Assembly: GCA_022769665.1 (NCBI GenBank)
Contig: JALEIR010000014.1
Span: forward strand, 48,599 to 112,598
From: Lachnospiraceae bacterium
GTDB lineage: Bacteria > Bacillota > Clostridia > Lachnospirales > Lachnospiraceae
Length of the DNA: 64,000 nt
Direction: 5' to 3'
The translations under genes and the position numbers were made by a program. The notes below the pieces were generated by a model. That model ran no database searches, was not told the origin of the DNA, and saw only the letters and a program-made list of their open reading frames with translations. Numbering within the stretch: position 1 is the first letter of the stretch; each line of letters opens with the position of its first letter. This document shows, in pieces, positions 26,136-35,057 of this stretch.

Positions 26136-27068
26136 ATGAGAAGAAACAGAAAAAGTAATGCCAAAAAAGAAAGAATAATCATGCTTGCTTCATCGGCCTT
26201 AGTGTTGACTGCACTGACCATGACAGGCATCTATATGCAAAACAAAAACGAGGAGTCAAAGGATAACGGATATACTCTGGACTTTACCGCAATAGAAGAA
26301 AATGCGGGAAATAAGAATCAGGAAATTGCCAAAGGTAATACGGGGAATGAAAAGGTAAATGAGAGTGCGGAGCAACTGCTGTCGGGAGACAGTACCGGGA
26401 CATCCGTCACTGATAATATGGAGGACGATTTGGATTATCTGCCGATGGAAGCCGGTTCCGGTAACATTGAAATACCGGGTCTTACCGATAACTTGAAAAC
26501 AGGCAGAAAGGTTTTTGAAGGTCTGGAAAGTCCGGAAAAGCAGACCGCAAAGGTTGAGGAAGAGCCGGAGGAAACTGAAACTCCTGCGCCCGAAGAGAGT
26601 ATGGAGAAAAAGGAAACCGGCAGCGAAAATGTGACTATAGAGAAGGAACTGCATTTTGCGGAGAGTGACGGATTGCTTCGCCCTTTGGAGGGTGAGGTAC
26701 TGATTCCTTTCAGCATGGACAGCAGTGTGTATTTCTCAACACTGGATCAGTATAAGTATAATCCTGCATTAATGCTTGTGGCAGAGGAAGGTATGCCGGT
26801 ATCGGCATGTGCAGAAGGAAAGGTGACAGACATTTTTGAGGACGCGGAAATCGGTCATGCAATCACAATGGATTTAGGAGACGGTTACCGGATTACCTAC
26901 GGACAGCTGAAGGAAATCAATGTAAGCCTGGACAGTTATGTCAATCCCGGTGAGACAATCGGTGTTGTTGCTTCTCCCACCAAGTATTACAGTGTGGAAG
27001 GAGCAAACCTCTATTTAAAACTTACCATGGACGACGTGCCGGTGAACCCTGAAGCACTGTTCCGTTAG
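26136..27068 (+). CDS. Degenerate LytM/M23 protein, SpoIIQ-like
   Basis: 310 residues: short basic cytoplasmic end (RRNRKSNAKKER), one TM helix (about 17-34), an acidic Glu/Thr/Ser-rich linker (about 40-190) and a C-terminal M23 beta-fold domain (about 205-305). In the peptidase fold the zinc ligands are lost: the H-x-x-x-D position reads YNPALMLVAEEGMPV and the final HxH reads NLYLKL, so it should be catalytically dead. Topology resembles SpoIIQ, the forespore half of the sigma-G feeding channel. ATG 26136 is set by GGAAGG. The upstream sigma-F-like promoter supports a forespore role; identity with SpoIIQ is inference. Confidence 0.75.
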   Translation: MRRNRKSNAKKERIIMLASSALVLTALTMTGIYMQNKNEESKDNGYTLDFTAIEENAGNKNQEIAKGNTGNEKVNESAEQLLSGDSTGTSVTDNMEDDLDYLPMEAGSGNIEIPGLTDNLKTGRKVFEGLESPEKQTAKVEEEPEETETPAPEESMEKKETGSENVTIEKELHFAESDGLLRPLEGEVLIPFSMDSSVYFSTLDQYKYNPALMLVAEEGMPVSACAEGKVTDIFEDAEIGHAITMDLGDGYRITYGQLKEINVSLDSYVNPGETIGVVASPTKYYSVEGANLYLKLTMDDVPVNPEALFR

Positions 27069-27082
27069 GGGGCGACGGCAAT

Positions 27083-28252
27083 ATGTATATTGTGGGCGGA
27101 ACAATCAAAACCATGGCGGGAAAGGATATCCCGGATGGATGCATTCATATTGTGAATGGGAAAATAGCGGAAATCGGCAGGCGGGATGAAGTGAAAATTC
27201 ATCCCGCTGCTCATGAGAAGATATTGGAAATAAGACAGGGGCTGATTATGCCCGGTATCATCGAAGCGCATTGCCACATGGGTATTACAGAGGAAAAGAA
27301 GGGTATGGAGGGGGATGACTGCAATGAGGCAGTGGATCCTATCACTCCGCAGCTTAGAGCAATAGATGCCATCAATACCATGGATGCGGCTTTTGACGAT
27401 GCGGTAAGGGCCGGAATTACCGGTGCAATGATAGGACCGGGAAGCTCCAATGTGGTGGGTGGTCAGTTCGCTTTCCTTAAGACAAAGGGACGTCGGGTGG
27501 ATGACCTGATTGTAAAATTCCCCGCAGCCATGAAGGTAGCCTTTGGCGAGAATCCTAAGGTGAATTACTCTGGGCAGGGAAAAAGTCCCTCTACCAGAAT
27601 GGCAGTTGCTGCCATGCTCAGAGAAGAGTTGTACCGGGCGCGAGAATACGCCCGTAAACGGAAAGAGACAAAAGAGAAGGGCGAATGCTTTGAGGATGAT
27701 TTCAGGCTGGAATGCTGGCTGCCGGTGCTGAATCGTGAGATTCCTTTAAAGGCACATGTTCACAGGGTAGACGATATTTTTACCGCTATCCGTATTGCAA
27801 AAGAATTCGGACTGCGTATGACTCTGGATCACTGTTCGGAAGGGCATTTGATTGCGGAGGAACTGGCGAAAGAAGGATTCCCTGCCATTGTGGGCCCTGA
27901 CTTGGCAAGCCGCAGTAAAATAGAAGTACAGAATATGGCTTTTAAAACAGCCGGAATTTTAAATCGGGCAGGTGTTATGACGGCGATTACCACAGACCAT
28001 CCGGTTTCGCTGATTGCTTCACTACCGTTGTGCGCAGGGCTTGCGGTGAAGGCAGGGTTGCCCATGGAAGAAGGATATCGGGCCATTACGTGTTATGCCG
28101 CCGAAATCTGTGGTGTAGCGGACAGGGTGGGAAGCCTGGAGGTTGGTAAAGATGCAGATATCGCAATTTTTACGGGAAATCCCATGGAAATTTTTACAGA
28201 AACGTTGTATACCATCATTGACGGGAAGATTGTGTATGAATCGGGGAAATGA
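27083..28252 (+). CDS. Imidazolonepropionase-like amidohydrolase
   Basis: 389 residues, metal-dependent amidohydrolase (TIM-barrel) with the N-terminal beta-sandwich strand IVNGKIAEIG and LIMPGIIEAHCHMG, whose HxH binds the first metal. Later ligand candidates are AHVHR, LDHCSEG and TTDHPV; the C-terminal VGSLEVGKDADIAIFTGNP is the family's hallmark. Compared with HutI the substrate pocket is unassigned, so call it hydrolase of unknown cyclic amide or dipeptide. It starts 15 bp after the SpoIIQ-like gene and may be cotranscribed. Confidence 0.85.
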   Translation: MYIVGGTIKTMAGKDIPDGCIHIVNGKIAEIGRRDEVKIHPAAHEKILEIRQGLIMPGIIEAHCHMGITEEKKGMEGDDCNEAVDPITPQLRAIDAINTMDAAFDDAVRAGITGAMIGPGSSNVVGGQFAFLKTKGRRVDDLIVKFPAAMKVAFGENPKVNYSGQGKSPSTRMAVAAMLREELYRAREYARKRKETKEKGECFEDDFRLECWLPVLNREIPLKAHVHRVDDIFTAIRIAKEFGLRMTLDHCSEGHLIAEELAKEGFPAIVGPDLASRSKIEVQNMAFKTAGILNRAGVMTAITTDHPVSLIASLPLCAGLAVKAGLPMEEGYRAITCYAAEICGVADRVGSLEVGKDADIAIFTGNPMEIFTETLYTIIDGKIVYESGK

Positions 28253-28327
28253 GATTGCGTTCCGTGGATAATGCGTTTATAATGGTACTGTTCCATAAAG
28301 ACATGTCAGTGAAAATGGGAGGATTCC

Positions 28328-29593
28328 TTGAAAGCTTACAGGAAAATCAGTTTATCTCTCATCCTGATGCTTGCTGCCGGCTGTGTTTCCGGCTGCGGAG
28401 CAGAGGAAGAAGAAACCAACGTTAAAAATCCATACGCGGCAGCAGTCAGCATGGAAAGTACTCCGATTGTGGATTATGTGGTGCCCCGACTTTTGCCAAA
28501 TGTTTTGGTTGATACAAAGGGATATGCCCTGGGAGACCAAAAGACTGCGGCGGTGAGAGGCAGAAGACTGCCGGAAGAATTTCGGCTGGTGGATGATGCA
28601 ACGGGTGAGACAGTTTACTGTGGAGCCGTCGAATCCGTAACTTATCACGGAGAATCAGATTTGTATTCCGGCGTGATTGATTTCAGTGAAGCGGATACGG
28701 AAGGAACTTACTATCTGGAGTGCGATATCATTGGAAGGTCATATTGTTTTTCGATTCAGGAACAACTATATAACAGGCTGTTTTTGGATAATTATGAGCA
28801 GATGATGGAAAGCTGCCAAAAGAAAATATGGAAGCTTTCGGAAGCTGTTGCACTTTTGGAGGCTTATGAGTGGTATACGTCTGTTTTTCCGGATGAAGAC
28901 AGAGATGAAATACCCGATGTTTTAAAGGAGTTGAAGGGCTGGGTAGGCTATATGGAGGAAAACGGTGAAAATTCCGGAGAAGATGCTCTTTATGCAGCAC
29001 TTCTGGCAAAATTCAGTTATCTCTATCAGAAGTATGACCTGGAGTATGCAACCGACTGTCTGAAACGGGCATCTACCGTATACAGTCAGGTTCAGAATTC
29101 TATCAATAAAGACGCGGATTCTTTTTTCGCGTTGACGGAGCTATATCGGGCTACCGGCCTCTATACTTATCGGAAACAAATTGAGGATTACAAGAGCTTT
29201 TTTGAAAATAACAGCAGTTACCTGGAGGAAAGCTCCTATCTGTATGGGGCAATGACCTATATGGCTACCAGACAGAAGGTAGATATGGAGCTGTGTGAGA
29301 CATTTATGGAAAACCTGATGGACAGGGCAGAGGAGATTTCCAAGCGGTATGAAGAGATGATTGACCCTGTGACGGCAAAGAATAACGGTTCGACAGACCT
29401 GTTACAGTGTGCGGTAGAGCTGTCATGCGCCAACTATATTATGAATAATTATCAGTATACAAAGATAACAGAAGAATTTCTCCATTATCTGTCGGGGCAG
29501 AATTCGGAATCGGTCAGTTTTTATGAGACAGATGAGGACAGAATAGGATATGTATTGCTGTTAGCACAGCTGGCAGCCAATCATGCGGAATAA
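28328..29593 (+). CDS. Lipoprotein with CelD_N (GH9-associated Ig-like) domain
   Basis: 421 residues. The signal peptide ends in a lipobox, LAAGC or VSGC (residues 20-24), so it should be anchored outside the membrane. Residues 50-145 resemble the cellulase N-terminal Ig-like domain (VLVDTKGYA..AAVRG..F.LVDDATGETVY..GVIDFSEADTEGTYYLE). The rest is all-helical like a GH9 (alpha/alpha) barrel but only about 270 residues, shorter than the usual 430, and I see no clear GH9 catalytic DAGD motif, so activity is doubtful. TTG 28328 is set by GGGAGGA. Confidence 0.7.
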   Translation: MKAYRKISLSLILMLAAGCVSGCGAEEEETNVKNPYAAAVSMESTPIVDYVVPRLLPNVLVDTKGYALGDQKTAAVRGRRLPEEFRLVDDATGETVYCGAVESVTYHGESDLYSGVIDFSEADTEGTYYLECDIIGRSYCFSIQEQLYNRLFLDNYEQMMESCQKKIWKLSEAVALLEAYEWYTSVFPDEDRDEIPDVLKELKGWVGYMEENGENSGEDALYAALLAKFSYLYQKYDLEYATDCLKRASTVYSQVQNSINKDADSFFALTELYRATGLYTYRKQIEDYKSFFENNSSYLEESSYLYGAMTYMATRQKVDMELCETFMENLMDRAEEISKRYEEMIDPVTAKNNGSTDLLQCAVELSCANYIMNNYQYTKITEEFLHYLSGQNSESVSFYETDEDRIGYVLLLAQLAANHAE

Positions 29594-29614
29594 GAATAGG
29601 AAGGATATGAGAAG

Positions 29615-30640
29615 ATGAAAATTGTTGTTTTGGCAGGAGGAACCAGCACGGAGAGAGACGTCTCCCTGAGCTCCGGGAGCATGATTTACAAAGCATTGAG
29701 GAATAGAGGACATCAGGCAATTTTACTGGATGTTTATCTGGGATATGAAGGAAATCCCGATGGTATTTTTGAAAGGGAACCGGACTGGGCAGCAGAGGTA
29801 GGTGCTGTAACCGAACAAAATCCTGACTTGAATGAAATTAAGGCATTGAGGAAGGATGGAGGAAAGAGCTTTTTCGGCCCCAATGTGCTGACAATTTGTC
29901 AAAATGCGGACTGTGTATTTATGGCTCTTCACGGTGCGAACGGTGAGGACGGAAAGATTCAGGCATGTTTTGAATTACTGGGCATTCCTTATACGGGTAC
30001 GGATTTTGTCAGCTCAGCCATGGCTATGGATAAGGGTATCACAAAGGATATTTTCAAGGCATATCGGATTCCCACTCCTGCGGGCATTCGCCTGAAAAAG
30101 GGAGAAAAAGAAAGCGAAAGAGTTCCTTTTCCCTGTATTGTCAAGGCATGCTGCGGCGGATCCAGCGTGGGTGTGTGTATTGCAAGAGATGAGAAGGAAT
30201 ATGAGGCAGCCAAGGAAGAGGCATTCCGCTATGACAATGAGGTTGTGATTGAACAATACATAGAAGGCCGGGAGTTTTCTGTGGGAGTTATGGACGGAAA
30301 GGCGCTGCCGGTCATTGAGATAGCGCCCAAGGTGGGCTTTTATGACTATAAGAATAAGTATCAGGCCGGAAGTACGGTGGAAACCTGTCCCGCAGAGCTT
30401 TCTCCCGAGAAGACTGCGGAATTGCAGAAAATTTCCGAGGAGGTGTTCCGGGCACTCAGATTGAAAAATTATGCAAGGATGGATTTCAGAATGAGCCGTG
30501 AGGGAGAAGTGTTCTGTCTGGAGGCAAATACGCTGCCGGGTATGACACCTACTTCTCTTCTGCCTCAGGAGGCAGCGGTGCTCGGTATAGACTTTGGGGA
30601 GCTTTGCGAAAGGATTCTTGCCTGTGCGTTTCGCGGATAA
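29615..30640 (+). CDS. ddl: D-alanine--D-alanine ligase
   Basis: 341 residues, ATP-grasp enzyme making the D-Ala-D-Ala dipeptide. Motifs: MALHGANGEDGKIQACFELL, the P-loop-like CCGGSSVGVCIARD, and EANTLPGMTPTSLLPQEA, which holds metal and substrate ligands. The omega-loop reads FYDYKNKYQ, the form linked with D-Ala rather than D-Ser or D-Lac as acceptor. SD GGAAGGA precedes ATG 29615. murF follows after 25 bp, so the product is passed to the next enzyme in one operon. A VanRS-like two-component system comes after, but this is not a van-type ligase. Confidence 0.95.
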   Translation: MKIVVLAGGTSTERDVSLSSGSMIYKALRNRGHQAILLDVYLGYEGNPDGIFEREPDWAAEVGAVTEQNPDLNEIKALRKDGGKSFFGPNVLTICQNADCVFMALHGANGEDGKIQACFELLGIPYTGTDFVSSAMAMDKGITKDIFKAYRIPTPAGIRLKKGEKESERVPFPCIVKACCGGSSVGVCIARDEKEYEAAKEEAFRYDNEVVIEQYIEGREFSVGVMDGKALPVIEIAPKVGFYDYKNKYQAGSTVETCPAELSPEKTAELQKISEEVFRALRLKNYARMDFRMSREGEVFCLEANTLPGMTPTSLLPQEAAVLGIDFGELCERILACAFRG

Positions 30641-30664
30641 AAGGCAGGATGTTTGAGGTATGAT

Positions 30665-32095
30665 ATGATGGAATTTACCCTGAAAGAGATAGCGGATGCA
30701 TGTGGTGGAAAGCTGTACTTAAAGAACGGAGCAAAAGACGACACTTTTGTCACATCTCTGGTCATTGATTCCCGAAAGATTGAGCCGGGAGGCGTTTTCC
30801 TTGCTACCTTGGGAGAGAAGGTGGACGGACATCGGTTTATCAGCCGGGTGTACGAGACCGGAGCAATCCTTGCAGTTACACAGAAAACGCCGGAACAGGT
30901 ACAGGACGAGACGGGCTTGGATTGCAGCGGATGGGGCAGTTATGTGTTGGTTGAGGATACCCTGCAGGCACTGAAGGACATTGCGGAGGCTTACCGCCTG
31001 AAAGTGGGAATTCCCATCGTTGGTATTACGGGAAGTGTCGGTAAGACCAGCACCAAGGAATTTATTGCAGGTGTACTGTCAGAAAAATACAAGGTACTTA
31101 AGACAGAAGGTAATTTTAACAATGAAATCGGTGTACCTCTGACTCTGCTGCGCATCAGACCGGAGCATGAAGTGGCTGTGGTGGAGATGGGAATCAGCGA
31201 TTTCGGAGAGATGCACCGTCTGAGTAAAATGGTACGCCCCGACGTTTGTGTCATGACCAATATCGGACAATGTCATCTGGAGAACTTAAAGACCAGAGAC
31301 GGTATCTTAAAGGCTAAGTCCGAAATATTTGACTTTATGGCGGAGAACGGCGAAATCTGCTTAAACGGAGAGGATGATAAGTTAAGTACACTTTGTGAGG
31401 TGAAGGGACATAAACCTCATTTCTTCGGCCTTGGAGAAAACCCGGAGGAGGAAGTCCGTGCAACCCGGATAGAGAGCCACGGGCTTTGGGGCAGCGATGC
31501 TGTATTGGAGTTTTGCGATACTTGTATGGAGATTCATGTGCCGCTGCCGGGTGTACATATGGTCTTGAATGCGGCTGCCGCTGCCTGCGTGGCGAGACTT
31601 TTTGGTTTATCGGGGGAGGACATTGCCTCCGGTATTGAACAGATTCAGCCTGTCAGCGGGAGAAACAATTTAATCCGGTTGGAGAAATATACCTTGATTG
31701 ACGACTGCTATAACGCAAATCCCGCTTCTATGCGGGCAGCCATCGATTTGCTCGCTATGGCGGATACTGCGAAAGTGGCTGTCTTGGGAGATATGTTCGA
31801 ACTGGGCGAAAATTCCGACGCCCTGCATGCCGGAGTGGGTGAGTATGCCGCTGCTGCCGGTATCGACAGGATTATATGCGTGGGAGAAAATGCTGTCCAT
31901 ATGTTTGACGCTGCCGTGGACAGAGCTGAGAAGACAAGGCATATTGCTCATTTTCCCACAAGAGATGCCTTGCTTCAGGCATTGGAAAAAGAGAGAGAAG
32001 AGTACATTCCCGATGGTAGTACGGTGCTCATCAAGGCTTCCCACGGAATGGAGTTTGGCAAGATTTTGGAATTCTTAAGAGCACAGGGGACTTAA
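30665..32095 (+). CDS. murF: UDP-N-acetylmuramoyl-tripeptide--D-alanyl-D-alanine ligase
   Basis: 476 residues. It adds D-Ala-D-Ala to UDP-MurNAc-tripeptide in the cytoplasm. Mur-ligase landmarks: P-loop GITGSVGKTSTKEF, EMGISDFGEMHRL, GEDDKL, and SGRNNLIRL with IDDCYNANPASMRAA. ATG 30665 is preferred because GAGG lies six bases upstream; a TTG at 30653 is the earlier in-frame option. It is the second gene of the ddl-murF operon. A 13-bp inverted repeat lies in the gap before the two-component genes. Confidence 0.96.
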   Translation: MMEFTLKEIADACGGKLYLKNGAKDDTFVTSLVIDSRKIEPGGVFLATLGEKVDGHRFISRVYETGAILAVTQKTPEQVQDETGLDCSGWGSYVLVEDTLQALKDIAEAYRLKVGIPIVGITGSVGKTSTKEFIAGVLSEKYKVLKTEGNFNNEIGVPLTLLRIRPEHEVAVVEMGISDFGEMHRLSKMVRPDVCVMTNIGQCHLENLKTRDGILKAKSEIFDFMAENGEICLNGEDDKLSTLCEVKGHKPHFFGLGENPEEEVRATRIESHGLWGSDAVLEFCDTCMEIHVPLPGVHMVLNAAAAACVARLFGLSGEDIASGIEQIQPVSGRNNLIRLEKYTLIDDCYNANPASMRAAIDLLAMADTAKVAVLGDMFELGENSDALHAGVGEYAAAAGIDRIICVGENAVHMFDAAVDRAEKTRHIAHFPTRDALLQALEKEREEYIPDGSTVLIKASHGMEFGKILEFLRAQGT

Positions 32096-32102
32096 ATAAG
32101 CA

Positions 32103-32163
32103 ATCTTATGAAAATCTTAATCCTTTTTCAGACCGGTTATGGCAGAATGGGATTAAGATTTTT
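32103..32163. promoter_or_regulatory. Direct and inverted repeats between murF and the two-component system
   Basis: Two ATCTTA boxes 11 bp apart (32103-32108, 32114-32119) look like an OmpR-family half-site pair. A perfect 13-bp inverted repeat AAAATCTTAATCC/GGATTAAGATTTT (32111-32123, 32150-32162) includes the second box; its right arm runs into TTTTTAT. It can be read as a long-loop terminator for murF or as a response-regulator operator. Confidence 0.5.
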
Positions 32164-32193
32164 ATCTGTAAAGGGGAAAACGAGGGAGACGGT

Positions 32194-32889
32194 ATGGAAG
32201 AACGGATACTCATTGTAGATGACGAGAAGGAGATAGCGGATCTTGTGGCACTCTATCTGGAGAATGAGGGATTTGGGGTAGTGAAATGCTATACCGGCGG
32301 AGAAGCACTGCAGTGCATCCGGGAAGAAAAATTTGATTTGGCAATCCTGGATATCATGTTGCCGGAGATAAGCGGCCTGGAAATCTGCCGTAGAATACGG
32401 GAGAAGTATACCTATCCGGTAATCATGCTGACGGCGAAGGGGGAAGAGACGGATAAGATAACGGGACTTACTCTGGGAGCCGACGATTATATGACAAAGC
32501 CGTTTCTGCCCCTGGAGCTTGTAGCCAGGGTGAAGGCACAATTGCGACGTTATAAGCGATACAACACGGCAGAGGAAAAAGATGAGGAGGTGCTGTCGGT
32601 TTCGGGGCTTGTTCTGAATATCAAAACCCATCAATGTACGCTCAATGAAAAGGAGCTAAATCTGACGCCAACGGAATTTTCCATTCTTCGGATTTTGTGC
32701 CAGAGGAAGGGACAGGTAGTCAGTGCTGAGGAATTGTTTCACCTGATATGGGCGGACGAATATTACACAAAAAACAACAATACCATCACGGTACATATCC
32801 GGCATTTGCGGGAGAAGATGGGAGATTCCTTTGAAAGTCCCAAATACATAAAGACAGTCTGGGGGTGCGGTTACAAAATTGAAGGATAA
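32194..32889 (+). CDS. OmpR/VanR-type response regulator
   Basis: 231 residues. Receiver domain 1-118: acidic pair in IVDDEKEIADL, phospho-acceptor Asp in LAILDIMLP (about 52), switch Thr in VIMLTAKGE, and Lys in YMTKPF. Winged-helix DNA-binding domain about 130-229, ending FESPKYIKTVWGCGYKIEG. The layout is closest to VanR-like regulators of Firmicutes. SD GAGGGAG precedes ATG 32194. It overlaps the kinase start by 11 bp. Repeats at 32103-32163 may be its binding site. The flanking ddl-murF genes suggest a cell-wall stress role (inference). Confidence 0.93.
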   Translation: MEERILIVDDEKEIADLVALYLENEGFGVVKCYTGGEALQCIREEKFDLAILDIMLPEISGLEICRRIREKYTYPVIMLTAKGEETDKITGLTLGADDYMTKPFLPLELVARVKAQLRRYKRYNTAEEKDEEVLSVSGLVLNIKTHQCTLNEKELNLTPTEFSILRILCQRKGQVVSAEELFHLIWADEYYTKNNNTITVHIRHLREKMGDSFESPKYIKTVWGCGYKIEG

Positions 32890-34030
32890 AATCAAGAGAA
32901 CGGTTATTACCATACTGATGTTAATCGGCGGCATTATCCTGTGTGTGGGAATTTACCGGTTGTTTGATGAGTTGTTGAATGGATTTTTGCTGAACTGGCT
33001 GGAGGATAAGCTTGTATATTATGATTGGATAGCATTGGACGGAGAAGGAAACGGCTACTACACCGCTGGTATCCGGTGGTGGCGGGTAAAAGAATATCTG
33101 TTTCGGGGACTTGTGATTTTGGTGCTTTTTTCGATGCTGATAATCCGGCTGGTGACATATGTTTATACCGCTAAACGGGAGAAAACTGTGATAGCGCAGG
33201 CGGGATGGATGATCGGGGACTATATGAAGCATGACCGGGAAGCAGGGGAGGTGTTTCCTCCGGAATATGCGGAAATATCCGTGCAGATGGCGGAAATTAA
33301 GTCAAGCATACAGCGGCATGAGCAGACCATCAAGGAGGAGGCAGCACGCAAGAATGATTTAATTACTTATTTGGCTCATGACCTGAAGACTCCTTTAACT
33401 TCCGTTGTGGGCTATTTGAGTTTGTTGGAGGAGGCTCCGGATATGCCGGAGGAACAGAAGGCAAAATATGTGCATATTACGCTGGATAAGGCATTGCGAT
33501 TGGAGAAGCTGATTAACGAGTTCTTTGAGATTACGAGATACAATCTGCAGCAGATTGTATTGGAGAAGGAGACTGTTGACCTGACCTTTATGCTGGTACA
33601 GATGACGGACGAGTTCTATCCGATTCTGCAGGAGCACAATAATACAATCAGGGTGGAATTGCCGGAAGAAAAAGAAAAACTGACGGTTTATGCCGATGCA
33701 GAGAAGCTGGCAAGAGTGTTTAACAATATATTGAGAAATGCGGTGGCATACAGCTATCCGACTTCGGAGATTCTGGTGAAATGTGAGACGGATCAGGAAA
33801 AAGTCCGCATTATTTTTCAAAACAGGGGCAAGACAATTCCCCGGCAGAAGCTGGATAATATTTTTGAAAAATTTTACCGGCTGGACGATGCCCGCAATAC
33901 CAACAGCGGAGGGGCAGGCCTGGGACTTGCCATTGCAAAGGAAATTGTTACCCTCCACGGCGGCAGTATTATGGCAGACAGCGACAATGAGGTAACTCGC
34001 TTTACCGTTGAACTTCCTTTGGCGGGATAA
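32879..34030 (+). CDS. VanS-like sensor histidine kinase
   Basis: 383 residues. Two TM helices (about 7-28 and 77-96) flank a short extracytoplasmic loop of about 45 residues, as in VanS-type sensors that read signals at the membrane. HisKA: YLAHDLKTPLTSVVGYL with phospho-acceptor His near 165. HATPase: N-box NILRNAVAYS, G-box GGAGLGLAIAKEI. TTG start 32879 lies inside the regulator's 3' end with GGGGG upstream, so translation is coupled. It converges with plsC 27 bp later; no terminator is obvious. Confidence 0.92.
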   Translation: MKDKIKRTVITILMLIGGIILCVGIYRLFDELLNGFLLNWLEDKLVYYDWIALDGEGNGYYTAGIRWWRVKEYLFRGLVILVLFSMLIIRLVTYVYTAKREKTVIAQAGWMIGDYMKHDREAGEVFPPEYAEISVQMAEIKSSIQRHEQTIKEEAARKNDLITYLAHDLKTPLTSVVGYLSLLEEAPDMPEEQKAKYVHITLDKALRLEKLINEFFEITRYNLQQIVLEKETVDLTFMLVQMTDEFYPILQEHNNTIRVELPEEKEKLTVYADAEKLARVFNNILRNAVAYSYPTSEILVKCETDQEKVRIIFQNRGKTIPRQKLDNIFEKFYRLDDARNTNSGGAGLGLAIAKEIVTLHGGSIMADSDNEVTRFTVELPLAG

Positions 34031-34057
34031 TGTTCTGCCTTCACTGTTCCTAAATCA

Positions 34058-34816
34058 TTATTCAGGACTTGCCGGAGATTGAAAATAAGTCTCTTTCAAT
34101 TCAAAATACCGTTCTTTTATGATGTCGGATACATATAGCCCAATCCCCTTGCGGGTATCCTTATCAAGTTTTTCGGGGAAGACGGGGGTCCCGAAGTCAA
34201 TCACCACAGTTGCCTTTTTTACTTTGGGAAAATGGTCTTCAAACACAGCAGCACTGTTTACAATCGTCATGGGAACAACGGGGACACCGCCCTTTTCGGC
34301 GATTTTAAAGCTGCCCTCATGGAAGGGAAGAAAGGTGTCATTAACCTTGTTCCTGGTGCCCTCGGGAAAGATACAGAGGGAATAACCGTTTTTTACTTCC
34401 TCCACGCCTTTTAGGATGGTTTTCAGTCCCTCCTTGATGTTTTCACGATCCAGGAACAGACAGTGGATATTTCGCATCCAGAGTCGGAGGATAGGAACCT
34501 TGTTCATTTCTTTTTTGGCCACATAGCCGGTTATTTTCGGAAAACAGGAGAGCGTCAGGACAATGTCAAAGAAGCTGCGATGGTTCCCCACATAGAGCAC
34601 GGCAGTATCTGTGGGAATGTTTTCGCAGCCGAGAACGATGAGTTTAACTCCTGCAAGATGCTGGATACAGCGGAAGCCCCAGCTGACCAGAGCCTTGGAA
34701 CTTTTATCCTTCAGCTGTGGGTTAAATTTCCCGATAATCCATTCCGCAAGAAGAACGGGCAGGGACAAGATTAAATATAAAATCAGATAAATGAATATCA
34801 CAATCAGACGAATCAT
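34058..34816 (-). CDS. plsC: 1-acyl-sn-glycerol-3-phosphate acyltransferase
   Basis: 252 residues with an N-terminal membrane helix. It acylates lysophosphatidic acid to phosphatidic acid. The catalytic HX4D motif is NHRSFFD (about 78-84) and the glycerol-phosphate-binding motif is FPEGTRN (about 151-157), in the correct order and spacing for PlsC. SD GAGG lies seven bases before ATG 34816. A stable hairpin occupies its upstream region. Transcribed opposite to the two-component system and away from the next lipoprotein gene. Confidence 0.93.
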   Translation of the reverse strand: MIRLIVIFIYLILYLILSLPVLLAEWIIGKFNPQLKDKSSKALVSWGFRCIQHLAGVKLIVLGCENIPTDTAVLYVGNHRSFFDIVLTLSCFPKITGYVAKKEMNKVPILRLWMRNIHCLFLDRENIKEGLKTILKGVEEVKNGYSLCIFPEGTRNKVNDTFLPFHEGSFKIAEKGGVPVVPMTIVNSAAVFEDHFPKVKKATVVIDFGTPVFPEKLDKDTRKGIGLYVSDIIKERYFELKETYFQSPASPE

Positions 34817-34843
34817 ATGTTAACCTCACACAATTTGTTATAG

Positions 34844-34879
34844 CAGCGCCGGGAATGAAAAATCATTCACCCGACACTG
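34844..34879. other. Stable hairpin in the plsC upstream region
   Basis: Arms CAGCGCCGGGAATG and CATTCACCCGACACTG pair along nearly their whole length (wobbles and a two-base bulge) around AAAAAT. On the plus strand CTTTTAG follows, on the minus strand there is no U-tract. It may be a 5' UTR structure of plsC or a weak plus-strand terminator. The rest of 34880-35057 shows no confident element. Confidence 0.4.
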
Positions 34880-35057
34880 CTTTTAGTTTAGCATAAATTA
34901 TTTTCCATGTACATAGAATACAGCAAAAGAAAAAGTGACATTCAACCTGTTCTGCAAAACTATGGGCGCTTTCATGCCACAGTTCTTGTTCGACACGCTT
35001 TCGCCCCGGTTGCTTGTAGCAGAGTTGAAATGCTGCGGAATATATGATGGGTGGAAG

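Noticed and set aside
29615..34030. Vancomycin-resistance (van) cluster
   Set aside because: Ligase omega-loop is of the D-Ala type, and no vanH/vanT, vanX or vanY-like gene is present; it is ordinary ddl-murF next to a VanRS-like pair.
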